From assembly GCA_019321725.1 (NCBI GenBank), contig CM033106.1, positions 28,694,118 through 28,758,117 of the forward strand: DNA of 64,000 nucleotides, in the 5' to 3' direction. Below the pieces are notes generated by a model. It did no database searches and had not been told where the DNA came from. It saw only the letters and a program-made list of their open reading frames with translations. Origin of the DNA: Paulownia fortunei. Lineage: Eukaryota > Streptophyta > Magnoliopsida > Lamiales > Paulowniaceae. How positions within the stretch are numbered: position 1 is the first letter of the stretch; every line of letters begins with the position of its first letter. Below are positions 48,067 to 62,454 of the stretch, piece by piece. Both the position numbers and the translations under genes were made by a program.

Positions 48067-49500
48067 TCAGTTTTCTCTTTGCTTTTTAGTTTTTTGGTTT
48101 ATTTGATGGTTTTCGATTTGACTTTGATCGGAGGTTTTCGGCCACATTAGGAATCCTAGGGTTTCTATTTTGAAGAAGAATTCATCATTTTGCTGGGTTG
48201 ATTGCTGTCTTTTTTTGCCTTTTCATTTACTCTTTAATGTACGTGGTTTCCCATAGGATGAGTGTAGTATGGAATAACTATGTAAGTGTGTTCGGTTATG
48301 TAATTTTGTTATTACAAGTGGTTGTGAATGCCAATGCGTGTTCATTTATGATTGGGGTAGAGAATTCTGTCATTCATTTTCATAATTTATTTGTGTTGGC
48401 ATTGATGGGGAAATTCTAGTCTGGACTCAGATTGGCCAAACTCAAGCCAATATCGGGTAAATGGATTTATACTATGTGATTGCTTCATAATCTAAGGGGG
48501 TGACCAGTAACAAGCCAATACAATTATGGTTGCCATGTGATTTGGTGGGTTCTGTGAAATTGGGTCTGGTAATCAAAAGTGGTAAATTTTCTGGAGCATA
48601 ACTGTAACATGCAACTTCGGCAGAAATCTTCCTTAAATTTTCTAAAAAAATGAGAAGAAGTTAGAGTAGTAAAAAGGAAAAGGTAGAAGTCATTCTATTT
48701 CATTTATATTCTTGTGTGTTTGCATTTTGTCAGTGATTGAGCCAAAGCATTTTTCTGGAGGGACAGTGTATCTTGCTTATCTGTCAAATATATGAGTGTA
48801 TTATTATGTCGGAGGTAGAGCTTTACGCGCAGACATTAATGAAGTGGTAGCATATGAGATCCACACAACTGCAATTCTTGTAAGAATTGATGGACCAAGC
48901 AATTTGTGGTTTAACTTGGATTAGATTTATTAATTAAATTTTAGGTTTTGATGGGAAACATGTATTGATTTACATCCAATATTGGCGGGGTTTCAAGGAT
49001 GGAATAGTTATTTGTAGGCCTTGCCTCATTTATGTGTCATATTTTGGTTCTTATTGCCACATCTATGTTGTTGTTAACTTCTGTTCCTACTCAAGTTCAT
49101 AAGAATCAGACTAAACATGACGTATGCTATGGGGATGTGGAAATTGTTTGGATTGTGCAATGTGAGAACTGGGCAATGCCTTGGTTCTGTCTTACATCCC
49201 TCGCATGCCCAATTTTTCTAAAAGTTTGGAACAGAACTAAAAACTACTTAATTCTATTTGCAATTTCAGTTTAAACAGTTGCATCTCCTCATGTTAACCC
49301 ATTCTCTCAAAGTTTGGAAGTTACTGCTTGTCTGGTGGGGAGATACATGCTAATGTTGACTTCACATATTTTTGGTCCACCAAAAGTTATAGTACTATAT
49401 CTACTTCATATACAACTTGATTAAATCGATTTGGTTGGTTTATTAGTTTTTGATGCCCGAGTTATGCTTCATGGCTTCTTATATTTTGTTCTTAACTTAG

Positions 49501-52500
49501 ATGAAAGAGACTAAAGATGGTACAAGGACTGGTAGATTTTCTAAATCTCCATCAACTGACTCCTTTCCACTTGTTCTAGACACTGATGACTTTAAGGTGA
49601 GGCCTCCTTTGTGTGTTTTGGGTGTATTTGTGCTTGTGTACCTCTAAATGAATTTTATCCTTTTAGCTAATTATATTGCTATGTGCTTATCTGTATCATG
49701 TAGGGTGACTTTTCATTCGATGCATTGTTCGGGAACTTAGTTAATGAGCTGCTGCCTTCGTATTTAGAAGCAGAAACAGACTCGTCTGAAGGACATGGTG
49801 TAAATGATGCTATTACAAATGGTCATTTGCGAACTCAGTCTGATGCCGGAAAATTATCGCAAGGAATATCAAGCCCATTATTTCCTGAAGTAGATGCTCT
49901 CTTATCTTTGTTTAAGAATTCGAGTATGCAGTTGATCGATCTCAGGAAGCAGGTAAAATTTCAACTTTGTGGTGAATTTTGGTTTTATTTCACTTGATCA
50001 CCTTTCTAATGTTGATGCCTGCCCAAAGATTGATGGGAAACTCTACAATCTCAGAAAGGAAGTTGCCGCCCAAGATTCTAAGCACCGTAAGACACTTTCT
50101 GAGGTTAGTTAGCCGAGGCCATGTGGATATTCCTTTAATATGTCGTGCATGTCCTTTCTGTAGAGGATAATTATCAAATCTTTTTGCTTTATTTAAATTT
50201 ATGAATGCAAGTACAACTCTGTTAATTGTTGTTGTTTCTTTTTCCATGTGATATGCAGCTGGAAAAGGGCGTAGATGGCCTGTTTGACAGTTTTGCAAGG
50301 TTGGATTCACGCATATCAAGTGTAGGCCAAACTGCTGCTAAGATAGGCGACCATCTGCAGGTAAACCTTGTGCAATGTTGAAGTTTTTGATTTTTTTGTT
50401 TATTATTGTTCATTCCTTCACTGATTGTTTCTTGAAAGTAAAATAGTTTATTCTGTGTAAAGCTAATCTAACACTTCTTGTTACTTTTTCCGTTGTTATT
50501 TCACTTATTGCATTGCTGATATATTCCTTGGCCAAATTCCTAGTTAATCTAAATTTTACGTTTAATTTGTCTGAATCTTTATTGTCAGAGTGCAGATGCC
50601 CAGCGAGAAACTGCCAGTGAAACTATAGATCTTATTAAGGTAAACTTCTGATAAACAGGTTAAAATACCTATAAGTGTCTGCAGATGATGATTAGCTAAT
50701 AGAATGCCTCTTGACTAGCGTTAAGTGGATTTTATCCTGCAGTACTTAATGGAGTTCAATAGCAGTCCTGGTGACCTAATGGAGCTTTCACCTCTATTTT
50801 CGGATGATAGTCGGGTAGCTGAGGCAGCTTCAATTGCGCAAAAACTGAGTAAGAGGACCTTTTCTTTTTTCTGAACATTTCAGAATTGTAAAATCTTGGT
50901 ATTTCTTCTTCACCGAAATATATGTATTAATATCATATACTAAAACTTCTCCTTACTTGTAATTTGTGCTTTTCATTTTTTCTGTTTTCCTTCTTGAAGT
51001 AATGAATTCATTATTATTCAATAAAGCCATGGGTTTTCACTTTGATGACTTTTTGTTTTTCATTAACATCTGGCTTAAATGCTTTAGCAAAATGAATTCA
51101 CATCTGTATTTCTTAATTCTGATTGTCAGTTATTGTCACATTGAAAGCTTCAGTGCTAATGTCATGCTGATTCTTATCCTGGTCACTGTCTATGCAACTT
51201 ATGCGGGGTAGTCTGTTATTATCCACAGCTAATTGATCACTGAGGAAATTCATTACTAAAGAAAAAGAAATGGACATAAAAGAGAAGGCTGAATTGATAA
51301 GACAATATGTGTACATATTTAGAACAACCTATTTTGAGCTTGTCTCATTAAACTTCCAATATTCCCAAGTAATTCTATTGTTAAGAGATTTTCTTAATTG
51401 CCACAAATTGTTCCAGGAACTTGGCTCAAATTTTTGTCTGTGATGAGTTTTGGAACAGCCAAAAGATGGAAGGTGTTGAATATTTTCTGAATTACTTTAG
51501 AAATGTTTTCACCTTTGAGAAATATGTACAGGGTCTGGGATTTAACCTCCTATTGATGAGCTGTAAGGCCCTTCTAGTTCTTTCTGATTACAAAAGTATG
51601 AAAAGTTTAGTAACAAATGTGAATTTAGGATCATTTGCTGAGGAAGATATTGGAAGACAAGGCATGGCTGTCTCATCAGTTGTGGGGAATGCAACAGCAA
51701 GCAGAGGATTGGAAGTTGCAGTTGCTAACCTCCAAGAATATTGCAACGGTATGATATGCCTTATTTATTTCCTGAATTCATAGTTAATAGTAAAACACCT
51801 GAAGAACTATAATATTTGGACTGCCCTTCCCATGGAAGTTTTTTGGGCTACCACATGTATGGAAAGACAAGTATTTCAACCTATCATGAAAAGATTTCTC
51901 TTGTACAAAGAGAATCACTTGATTGAACTTCTACAGATTCTAACTATGGCAAATCTCATTCTTTCTATCTGAGACATGATTCAAGTGTATATGTAACTTG
52001 CATAGTGATGTACAGTTTACTCTCTAGTAGTTGTTTGGAATAGTGATTGTGCAATTTCTCTTCCAGTCAAGAAGGAAAAAAAGAAAAAACATCATGTCCA
52101 TTATAGTTCATCAAACATATTCGAACATGTAAACCATTCAAATTTATTTGTAGGCTTAAAATATTGTTTATGTTGTATCATTGTAGCTAAATTGATGATT
52201 TCGAATTACTTCAATTCTGGTACCCCATCTCTGGTTCAAGTTCTACTCTTAGGATATAGATTTTAGTATTGTTTGCTGCTGACAAAAATGTTTTAGTCTC
52301 TTTGTGGGTACATACTAGTTGAATACATAAAAATGTTACAAATCTTCAAATTAAGGGCAAAGCTAGACTTTGCGTCATGGTAATGAGGAGTTAATTAATA
52401 CGTAAAATACATAATAAGTTTGCATATACCATAGAGATCCTAATTTACACTTGCATCAGTATTTGGAATGGTTAAATGCATGATGACCAATTCGACAAAT

Positions 52501-55500
52501 GAACTGCACGGTTTTGGCATAATGTTGCAGATTGTGTTTCGGCACCATAGTTCTGTTATGATAACTGAACAAAGTATCGATTGGTTATTACATTTAAGAT
52601 AGCCATTGAATTATGTTAAACAACTCATGAGATTTCAGTAAGCAGCACACAGTCATAGCATCGCATTTGTTCTGCCCCAGGCATGCGCCATTAGTTCATT
52701 TCAGGTTCTAATATTTTTTAAAGGAACTTTGTTGGCATTCTTTAGCCAAGACCAAGAAATACTATCATATATATCACGGCAAAAGCTTAGTTATATGAGG
52801 ATGGAAGAAACCTTTAACTAGATAAGGTGTGCTTTTTTCCAATTCAATTTGTGATGTCTTTTTGGCTTACTTGAGTTATTTGCCTTGTTATTTGCTATAG
52901 CCTTGAGCCTAAGAAACTGTGGTATCCACTCCACAACTGTGCTTCGGAATCTGATTGAGATTAAGTGATGTTTCCTTCTTCTGTTTTTATTTATATTTTG
53001 GTCTTTCAGATATGGGATTCTTTTGGATTTTGTTTTCTTGTTATTAGGGGTTTTTAGATGGCAATCACTAATTAAATAGTTACATATCTAAGTAATGCCC
53101 ATTACTTCAAATCTGAAGCTCTAACCACATGTTTCTCTTGTTGAGAAGGAATTTAATTTTGAGATAAGTTGCTCCAAGTGTTTTGCTTCTCATATGCCTT
53201 TCTTTACTTAATTTTGAATATTGTTTGCATTAGTCAATTGACAATTGTTTTTGCTTCGAACGTGTGTGCAGAACTGGAAAACAGATTGTTGGCCAGATTC
53301 GATGCAGCCTCGCAAAAAAGGGAGTTGTCTACAATGGCAGTATGTGCAAAAATTTTGTCACAGGTAATTTGTTTGATTATATCTGGCAGAATGTCTAGCT
53401 ATGATGGATAAATTTATCCAAGATTCGTGTCAAGGAACTAAAACCATGTTTGTTTACGTAAGCAAAAAGTAGCGGGCAAATTATTAGTTGTTAACGTGAG
53501 GCCATTTGATCTATTTTTCCATTTATTTTCTCTTATTGGTGATTTTCTTTTTCTTTTTTTTTTCCTTGGGAGGGGGTGGGGGTGGGATTGTCCCAACTTA
53601 GTTTATTTACCTTTATGTAGGTTTGTGTTTCGGAAGCAATCCTCTCAGCATATTGCTTAATCCATGTGAACTTATTTGTGCATAGACGCAAAAATCACGA
53701 TAAAATATTAGTCATATCTGTACGATCACAATTAGTTTTGCAATTCAGTTTAACAGGGGTACCAGTGCTATGCAACACTATGTGGGGTTACGTCCAATGT
53801 TTGATTTGGAGGTCATGAATGCTGATGCCCAATTGGTTCTGGGCGACCCTGGTTCTCATCCTAGTCCTAGCAATGTTGCGCGTGGGCTCTCTTCATTGTA
53901 CAAAGAAATTACAGGTTTGAACAACTCCATTTCATCTGATGGAAGGAGTTGGCTTTGAAATGTTCCTGGATTAATTACAACTTGCTTGCAGATACTGTAC
54001 GGAAAGAAGCAGCGACAATAACAGCAGTATTTCCTTCCCCAAATGATGTCATGTCGATATTGATTCAGGTATTCCCGTGTGACTGATTTGTTCTTGCATT
54101 TATAGGACCTAGGCTTCCGTACTTTCCTGTGATTGTATGACATAATTGTCAAAATATAATGTACAGAGGAGGCTGGGTTCGGAGTGGTTCCCTGTGGAGC
54201 AATCATTGTATATTAGAAAACCTGATGCCAGAAAACCTAATAAGCTGCAAGACTAGATATTAAAGTGATTGTTAAAAAGTAAGATCTGACAAGAAAACAA
54301 ATCTGAAATCTCTGTAGTGCAGAGAAGTAACCTGAGAATCTTTCTAAAGCTTTCTAGGAATTTCTTTTAGATGAACCATAATTTGTTTTCACCAGTAAGT
54401 TCTGAAAGACAATGAGATTTCAATTTGTGGACTTCTGGTGTCCATTTCTACTTTTACAATGAAAATATTAGGAAATACAATGGCTTAGAAACTCTTTCTT
54501 GATGAAGTATTTGACCTAAGTAGTGGATTCATGCTCAATCCCAACACAATTAGGATTCTTAAGTTCTGAGAAAGCAATATTCTGGACAAAATATTAAAAA
54601 CAATATTTTAAGGGACAATATTAAAATATTGGAATTTTGCATTTTGGATTAGGAAAATTACCCTAGAAACTTTCAATTATTAAATTGCCTCTGTTTTGGC
54701 ATAAGTAACAGAATGCCAACTAGAATATGTGAGATTAAGCAAATCAAGAATAATACTTGCGGTAAATGACCAAATAACTCCAATTTTTCCAAAAAGAAAC
54801 AAAATCTTGTTAAATAATTATTACTCTGGTTTCTTCTTTTATATAAACCAGTAGAGGATTGGGGATTCTATGTCTGATTTTCTTTTTAGGCTTTTATTCG
54901 CTGCATCTAACCATACTGTTGTATCAAGTATAGCATCTGAAGTTTTTGATTAGTTAATTCTTTGAAACTGTTATTATATATGTTTTTACTTCTCAAATAT
55001 GCAACGTCGAAGTCCTTTAGCCTTTTTCTATTGCTTTTGCATCTATGTTCTGATAGAGTATAGATCATCGGATATATTGGTGGGATGTGCTACATTAATG
55101 ATTTTGTTTGACATGTAGCGCGTGTTGGAAGACCGAGTTCCTAAACTACTTGAGAAGCTATTGGTAAAACCATCTCTTGTTAATCCACCTCCCATGGAAG
55201 AAGGCGGACTTATATTAGTGAGTTCCATATGTGGCTGGTAAATGCTATTATGAGTTCAGTATTGAAAGATATTAACGATTCTTTCACATATTACCCTCAG
55301 TATCTTAGAATGCAAGCAGTGGCATATGAGAAGACACTGGACCTTGCTAGAGATTTACGTGGCGTGGGGTGCGGTGACTTGGAAGTTGAAGGTATAAAAT
55401 ATCAAATTTGCTGATATTTCTTCAAGTCAAATGGCTTCTCCTCTGACTTGGGAACATATTTTTGCTCTGGCGTGGTAGCTTCTTCAATATGAATTACTCA

Positions 55501-58500
55501 CAAATATATTGATTCTCTTAGATTATACAGAAAAAGATTTAATTTGTCTCCTTGGTTTTATCTAATTCAAGATTGATCTTCTTAAATTTTCCTGTGCGCT
55601 TTTTATGCTTTGATAAGTTAAAGTTTCAGTATTTACAAAGCTAGGGGAAAAGCCCATGCTCAGAAGAGTATATTAAACTAAGGCAAATCCATCAATCTCT
55701 GCACAAACCAGTCTCTCCAAGAACCAACTTGAATAGGATTGAAGACAAGAAACTGAACAAACATACCTTTCATTAGAAGGAAAAAAAAAGAAAAAAGAAA
55801 AAATAGGCAAAATATATAAGAGAAAAACCCCTATCAAAGGAAACCTCAGAAACTATTAACAACTGGTTGGCATCTTTATGATCACGTGGCTTCGTAAGAG
55901 CCGACTCTTTCAAAATATTATTGCTTTTTGCTGAATGATACTATGTGCTATTTGCAGAATTGTTATATAGACATATATGTAAACTTTGTTTAATCTTTTA
56001 ATGCAGGCCTAACAGAGTCTCTATTTCTTCCCCACAAAGATATATACATAGAGTATGAACAGGCTTCTCTAAAGCAACTATATAACGCAAAGGTGTGCCC
56101 TAAACTGTTGATCTCCATTTCTCTTACTCTCATGCCCTTCCAGAGAAAGAGCAGCCCCCCTCTGACTTAGTAGCTGTTACCTACTACAATTGATGTGCTT
56201 ACTTGCTTCATGAATTCTTTTTCAAATCAAACTTTTGTGCAAATGATGCAGATGGAGGAACTGCGCATCGAAAGCCAGCAGTCCTCTGAATCAACGGGGA
56301 CAATTGGGCGTTCAAGGGGGGCTTCTGTAGCATCTTCACAGCAGCAGATATCCGTCACTGCAGTGACTGAGTTTGTACGCTGGAATGAAGAAGCCATATC
56401 CAGATGTACTTTGTTTTCATCACAGGTATAATGGTTTTTGTTACCATGACATACTTAGGCTGAGAGTTAATGGAGTATTGACCTTGAGTTCTACCAATCA
56501 ATTCAGGTTGGATAGGAACACAGTAAATTTTCAATACATTTGGGGCTGAGGGATAGAAAATGAATTAGCATTCGTTAACTTGGAGGAACATAATTAAAAT
56601 TTCAAACTATATTTATCTGGCCTGAACAACTGGGTATTACATGGAGCTGTACTAGCTTGATGGGGTTAGGTTCTGGTTATTCAGGTATACAAATCACCCT
56701 TGTATTGTGAATGGTGTTATGGAGTAGTATTCTTCTTTTCTTCTTTGTTTGTTTGGCTTTTTTTGACTGGAGGGTGGGGATGTCTCAAGTTTTGGCTGGG
56801 ACTTCTTATTCTTTTTTTTCAGTCTATCTCTGTGTACAAAAGCAGACGCATGTGTGTAGTTGAGGATCAACAAGTGATGATTGCTTTTAGCAACATCCGT
56901 CCTTGTTGGGATACTTCTTGTTCCCTTGGTTTGCTGAGAGCCCTATATGCTTTCTGTGTCCTCAATCCATGCTCTCATTTTCTTAGCTTCAGCTTTGTTT
57001 GACTACCCAAAAAGAAAATATATAAGCTGTGTTTATCCCAGATGCCATGATTGTCTTCAAAAGTTACGTTCCTGCTAAAGTGATGATATGATTTTGCCTA
57101 TTAGTTTGTGTATGTAGTTATTTTCCATAGGTTCAGTATCCTTTTGTCTTTTTCTCTTTCTGTCAACTTAATTTCATTTAACAACCAAAAAAGAAATAAA
57201 TAAATAGAGAAAAAACCAGTTAAGCTGTAGGCACCACATATGCGATGATTATCTTCAAACATTGTGTTTTTTTTACCTCCCAGGAAAAAGATAAAAAAAC
57301 AGAGAGAGAAAAAGAGTTAGTTTCTGTTGAAGTGGTCACATGAATAATGGTATCACTCCATAGTTTGACTTAATAGCTTATATATTATTTTCTTGCCATC
57401 ATGCAGCCTGCTACTCTTGCAGCTAATGTGCGGGCTATTTTCACGTGCCTTTTGGACCAGGTGAGTTTATCAGACTCTTTCCATATTCTGATGTCTTTCT
57501 TCTTGTAGATGTCCACAATAAATACTTTTTTGTCCCATTTCCTATCCCTTTTCCTTCTTCAGGTCTGTCTATATATAACAGAAGGCCTGGAAAGAGCTCG
57601 TGACAGCCTGACTGAAGCTGCAGCATTGAGGGAACGGTTTGTTCTGGGAACTAGTGTCAGTCGAAGAGTTGCTGCCGCAGCTGCTTCTGTAGTAAACACT
57701 TGATCATTTTACTTTTTTTTTGGTTATTTTAAATGGTTGCAGTATGCTAGATCATTAAACTTCTTTATTGGAAGATCTTGTTCATAAAGTGTTCAATATG
57801 GGAGCTTAATTGGTAATATGTAGGCAGAAGCTGCTGCTGCTGCTGGAGAAAGCAGTTTCAAATCTTTTATGGTTGCTGTACAGCGGTGTGGAAGTAGTGT
57901 GGCTATTGTTCAGCAAGTATGTCAATTTGCTGTTAGTTGCACTACTTGATGTTTATCATCAAACTTGTGATAGATTTCATTAGAAATGAACTCTTACTTT
58001 GCAGTACTTCACGAACTCTATTTCTCGACTTTTGCTACCTGTGGATGGTGCACATGCTGCTTCCTGTGAAGAAATGTCAACAGCAATGTCCAGTGCAGAA
58101 GGTGCTGCTTACAAGGGCCTTCAGCAGTGCATTGAAACAGTGATGGCTGAGGTTTGTAATTGAAATTCTTTCTGATGTTTGACTCTCCGCTTTGCTAGGA
58201 GTTTGGTGGCTGATTGTGCCAATTTAGTTGAAATTTTGACTTCTTTCACAAGCCTCTTTTTGTTGACTTTTGATTTTGAAGTAATAGATCCTTGAAATTC
58301 TTTAAGGTTGAGCGACTGCTATCAGCTGAACAGAAAGCTACAGATTATCGGTCACCTGATGATGGCATTGCTCCTGATCACCGACCAACAAGTGCCTGCA
58401 CTAGGTGTGAAATTTCAGTCATTTTTAAGTCTCTGCAATTTACTTTGAAGATTGTTACACGTAATGAATCAATCAAATTTTGTTCTTTTGGTATCATGTT

Positions 58501-61500
58501 TCATGAATTTATCATGTGACAGTTTCCAGATTCCCATACTGGATTTTTTCTTTAGCTTTCTATTTCATCATCATATTCTCAGTGACACCAAATCTGACTT
58601 TCTTTTACAATATTATAGTTCTCACTTCTCGTTAAAATATCAGGGTTGTTACTTATCTTTCCCGGGTGCTTGAGGCTGCTTTCACAGCCCTTGAAGGTCT
58701 TAACAAACAAGCATTCCTGACTGAACTGGTATTTAGATTTTCTCTTAAAGCAGTAGTGTTCTGGTAGATGCCATGGTTTACAGTTGTTACATATTGGCGG
58801 TCCATTGACCTGTCATGTTTTGAAAGATTTCTTGCACGACTTTGACACGTCTAATGTTATTGTGGATATAGCTGAACTTCTGTTTGACATAATTACAGCA
58901 ATAATTGCTTTTGGCATTATTTAGTGAAAATGTTTGCATGATGTACACTAGTTCAGCAAGCTTGTAGGTCTGTAAATTGTTTTACAGACACATAAGCTTT
59001 GCACCCGCTTACAGAGGAGAAGACGGAGTGCGGCTGCTGAAGGTTTACCAATAATTTTTCATTTTCAGAAAATATATCCACATTAATACTTGGAATATTT
59101 GAAGTTCCAAGTCCTACTTTTTTACAAATATTTCTAGCATTGAATCTTAAATGACAATACATCCATAATTATATCCATAATCTTAAATGACAAGTATCTT
59201 CAAATGAAATTAATATATATTCATAATTATATCCAATTTTCATCCTTTGAATAATGTACTATTTACTCCCAACCAATTACAAATACCATATGTAAGCTGT
59301 CCCAATTGAAGCGATCTTTTGTACAATCAGATCCAAAATGAATCTTGCAACACGAGTAGGATTCAGTGTGAGCATGTGATGCTTCTGCCTAGGTGTTTTT
59401 CCTTTTGTTTCACCCTGTCTTTGCATTTGCATGTATAAATGTACTAATAGTGTGCTTTTAGGATTCAAAATGGAAGTGTGTATGCAATGGGTCTGTCTAG
59501 GTATTTCTCTTTTTGTTGAAATGGTATTCATATTTGCATGCATGTTGTGTGTAGTTATTGCATGGGTGTGTGTGTTTGTGTCCAAGTAGGGGTGTGTGCA
59601 TGTGCCCAGGTGGGTTGCTTTGTAAGCAAAGTCCCAGAGAGCAGAAAAATAGTAGAAAAAAATAGGAAATCTCATGAAAATGGCAGCTCTCAAGGAGTTA
59701 AGAAGATAAGGAAAAATGAGTATTACCTGAAATATTGTGAGCAAGTAGCAACATTGTTGGGCATCAACTACAAATAGAAAGAATATTTCGAACCTAATAT
59801 GACCTGTCTCAAGGAGTCAATGAAGAGGTGAGAAAACATTTATTTACCTGAAATAGTGAGTAATGGAAACATCCAAGGGAGCAAACCAGCCAATCAAAAG
59901 TAGAATGAAATATAACAAAATCTGATATGAAACGTTTTAAATAGGAGATAAGTATATTTATTTTGAAAGTCATTCTAATTAACATTATTAAATTATAAAA
60001 ATACAACTTTGATTTGATTTTTTTTAACTTTCTTTCTCTTAACACTGTTAAGATTTAGTCAATTTCTATAAATTATATAATTAAGAACTATGAGAATATT
60101 TAGACAAGTCAGTACACTAATGAAACTTTCTACCATTTGAACTTTAATCCACACCCTGCGGATCAAGTGAAGGTTATCGTTTCGTGATCGCTGTTGACCA
60201 GCACATCCAAGTTGTTTATAGTTGAAGCTTTATGGACCCTTTCGATATTTAAGCCAAATGTCACTGACTGAATTGTATCCAGTATTTACGGACATCCTGA
60301 AGTGGTGTACCATAATGGATTTTGAACTGGTAACTATGGGTTGATTGTTACAGGGAAATCGATTGCACAAGGGGCTGCTGAATCACTGGCAAAAGTTCAC
60401 TTTCAATCCAAGGTAGTTCTTGATCTATTGTTTGCTTGCTAATCCAGAGCTGCATCTCTGGTGGTGATTTACATGCTTGCTGATATGCCCTTCATGACCC
60501 TGGCATGAGTTTCAGAGCATCACTTTATTCTTAACCTGTCTGCCATATTCAACGCTAGAATTTAACATGTCCATCTATGCTGCATAATTTGTGATGATTG
60601 TGATGCTCTAACTTCCTTTTATATCCCTCCTACTTATCTCTTTGCATATTTATAGATTTGAAAGCATATTAACCACCAAGTGACTGGATTTGCATTTTAC
60701 CCTTCTGTCTTTTGCTGATCAACTTCAGTGTTCAGTTGATATCTAAGTAGATACAATGGGGTTTTTCCTTTATTGAATGAAAAAATTTACTTGGAAATTA
60801 CCTGTGAAAGTAGGGTAATCATGGTGGTTTCGTGGATAATACTCATATTTGACTGTATGTAATGTTTTTATAATTTCTTAAACTCTATGAGGACTATTGG
60901 GCATCACAATTTAACTATTTGCCAACTTTTTATAGATTTACTAGATGGAAGGACTGGTTACCATTGGCATACACATCCATACTTGTACACTTAAGTTTCT
61001 TGCATCTGATTTGTAGTGGGTCTCATAAGCCCAAGACACAACCCACTCACATGCTAAGCACCCCTGTTCAGCTTCAGTATGATTTTGTATTTGCAGGCTT
61101 CAAAATGACCAACAGTCTTGTAGTAACTTGGGATGCTTTTGATTTATGGTCCCCTGTTCAACCAAAGACAGAGACTGTTGGTCTTTTTGAGGCTGTTTGC
61201 TGACTATGATCTTGTGAGGGCAGGGGCACCTTCATCAATGCTTCTTGTACTACCATGAATGATTGAGGCACACGGTGTTCATATCTCAAATCAAGGCAGT
61301 CCGTAGGTTACATAGTGAGCAAGATAAAATCATTACCCAAATAGATGAATTGTGCATGTAAAAACATCTCTTTTATGAGGAATGAGGCTTGAAATCTTAT
61401 TAAAGGGGAGATATAATGTGTACCATGTACAAGTAGCTTCAATAATTGTATTCTTGTTCTAAGCTTCAGAGGGCGAATGCATTTAAGAGGGCTCTTATTT

Positions 61501-62454
61501 TTACCTATGTCTGAGTGTTAGTTGCTATTTCGTAGCCAAGGTTCTCTCCCTTTGGTTTCTGCTCCAGCCATCATGCTCTCTAAAAGATGTTCATCAGTAG
61601 AAAAATGAGACAAAAAAATGTTAACAGTAAAATTCTGACTATAAATTGTCTCATGGATTAGTTAAATGGCGCTCAGTTAAAAGGTGTGATGTGTGAGCCC
61701 ATCAAACTTGAAGAAAACTAACTTCACCTTCTTGTTCATTCCCCTTTCCCTTTTTGAGTACCTCTGCTTCTTTAAATTGAACTACCTTGTATAATGTAAC
61801 TTCTGCAGTGGAGGGCTGCGGCTTAAGCGTGATATAACGGAATATGGGGACTTTGTTCGTAGTTTCAATGCTCCCACAGTAGATGAGAAGTTTGAGTTGC
61901 TGGGCATGTAAGTAATTTTTTTTGTAAAATTCAAGCTTTCTTTATCCTATAAAGGAAATGAAGCAATCAAGAATTCATCGATTATCTCTTGATTCACTGG
62001 CACAATTTCTCTCCAGCATGGCCAATGTCTTTATTGTTGCTCCTGAAAGTCTGTCAACTCTGTTTGAGGGAACCCCAAGCATCCGAAAAGATGCACAAAG
62101 GTGTGACTATTCTTGATCTCACTGCACTAAACATGGATTAAATATGCCTTGCTTTCCAATATGTGTGTGCTTGTGTGCACTCTTTTATGCTTTTCAATCG
62201 AGGTCTCTAGAATTCTCAGTAACTTTCTTCAGTTACTGCAGAAATTTGTGAAAATTTAGTGATGAATACTGGGGTTGAATTGCCACATTTCCTATATACG
62301 TTTTCCTGCATTTGCTTTTCTTATTTCTTATTATTCATTTATGGATTGAAAATTTGTAATTGGTTGCAAATTCAGGTTTATTCAGCTCAGAGATGACTAC
62401 AAGAGTGCGAAGCTGGCAGCTAGACTCAGCTCTTTGTGGCTTAGTTCTAGTTAA
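49501..62454 (+). CDS. SEC10: Exocyst complex component SEC10
   Basis: Subunit of the octameric exocyst that tethers secretory vesicles to the plasma membrane. The 24 coding exons are 49501-49596, 49704-49952, 50029-50103, 50259-50360, 50589-50639, 50743-50848, 51629-51748, 53272-53363, 53749-53914, 53992-54068, 55119-55217, 55301-55391, 56007-56092, 56252-56425, 57407-57460, 57563-57688, 57824-57916, 58005-58151, 58307-58404, 58644-58728, 60354-60412, 61809-61907, 62017-62100 and 62376-62454. All junctions are GT-AG and in frame, giving 835 aa, about the length of Arabidopsis SEC10. Diagnostic stretches are [20 protein letters not shown], the N-terminal helical region [52 protein letters not shown] then [39 protein letters not shown] and the end [17 protein letters not shown]. 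The ATG is the first codon after an AG acceptor. No disruption seen; it appears functional. Confidence 0.95.
59688..59936. repeat. About 120-bp tandem repeat in a SEC10 intron
   Basis: Unit 1 (59688-59806) and unit 2 (59807-59936) share TCTCAAGGAGT(T/C)AA, then TTACCTGAAATA(TT)GTGAG and CAAATAGAAA-like and CTAATATGA-like blocks in order. Roughly 75% identical by eye. Located in the 1.6-kb intron between exons 20 and 21, next to a GT-rich stretch (59525-59620). Confidence 0.6.

Noticed and set aside
51421..51783. 120-codon plus-strand frame in the SEC10 region
   Set aside because: It is exon 7 (51629-51748) read together with flanking intron sequence; its first half has no similarity to SEC10.
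58988..59042. Segment between TTTTACAG and AAG|GTTTAC in the long SEC10 intron that looks like a small exon rich in Arg codons
   Set aside because: It is 55 nt, so including it would break the frame, and exon 20 joins exon 21 directly with the family sequence LTEL-GNRL.
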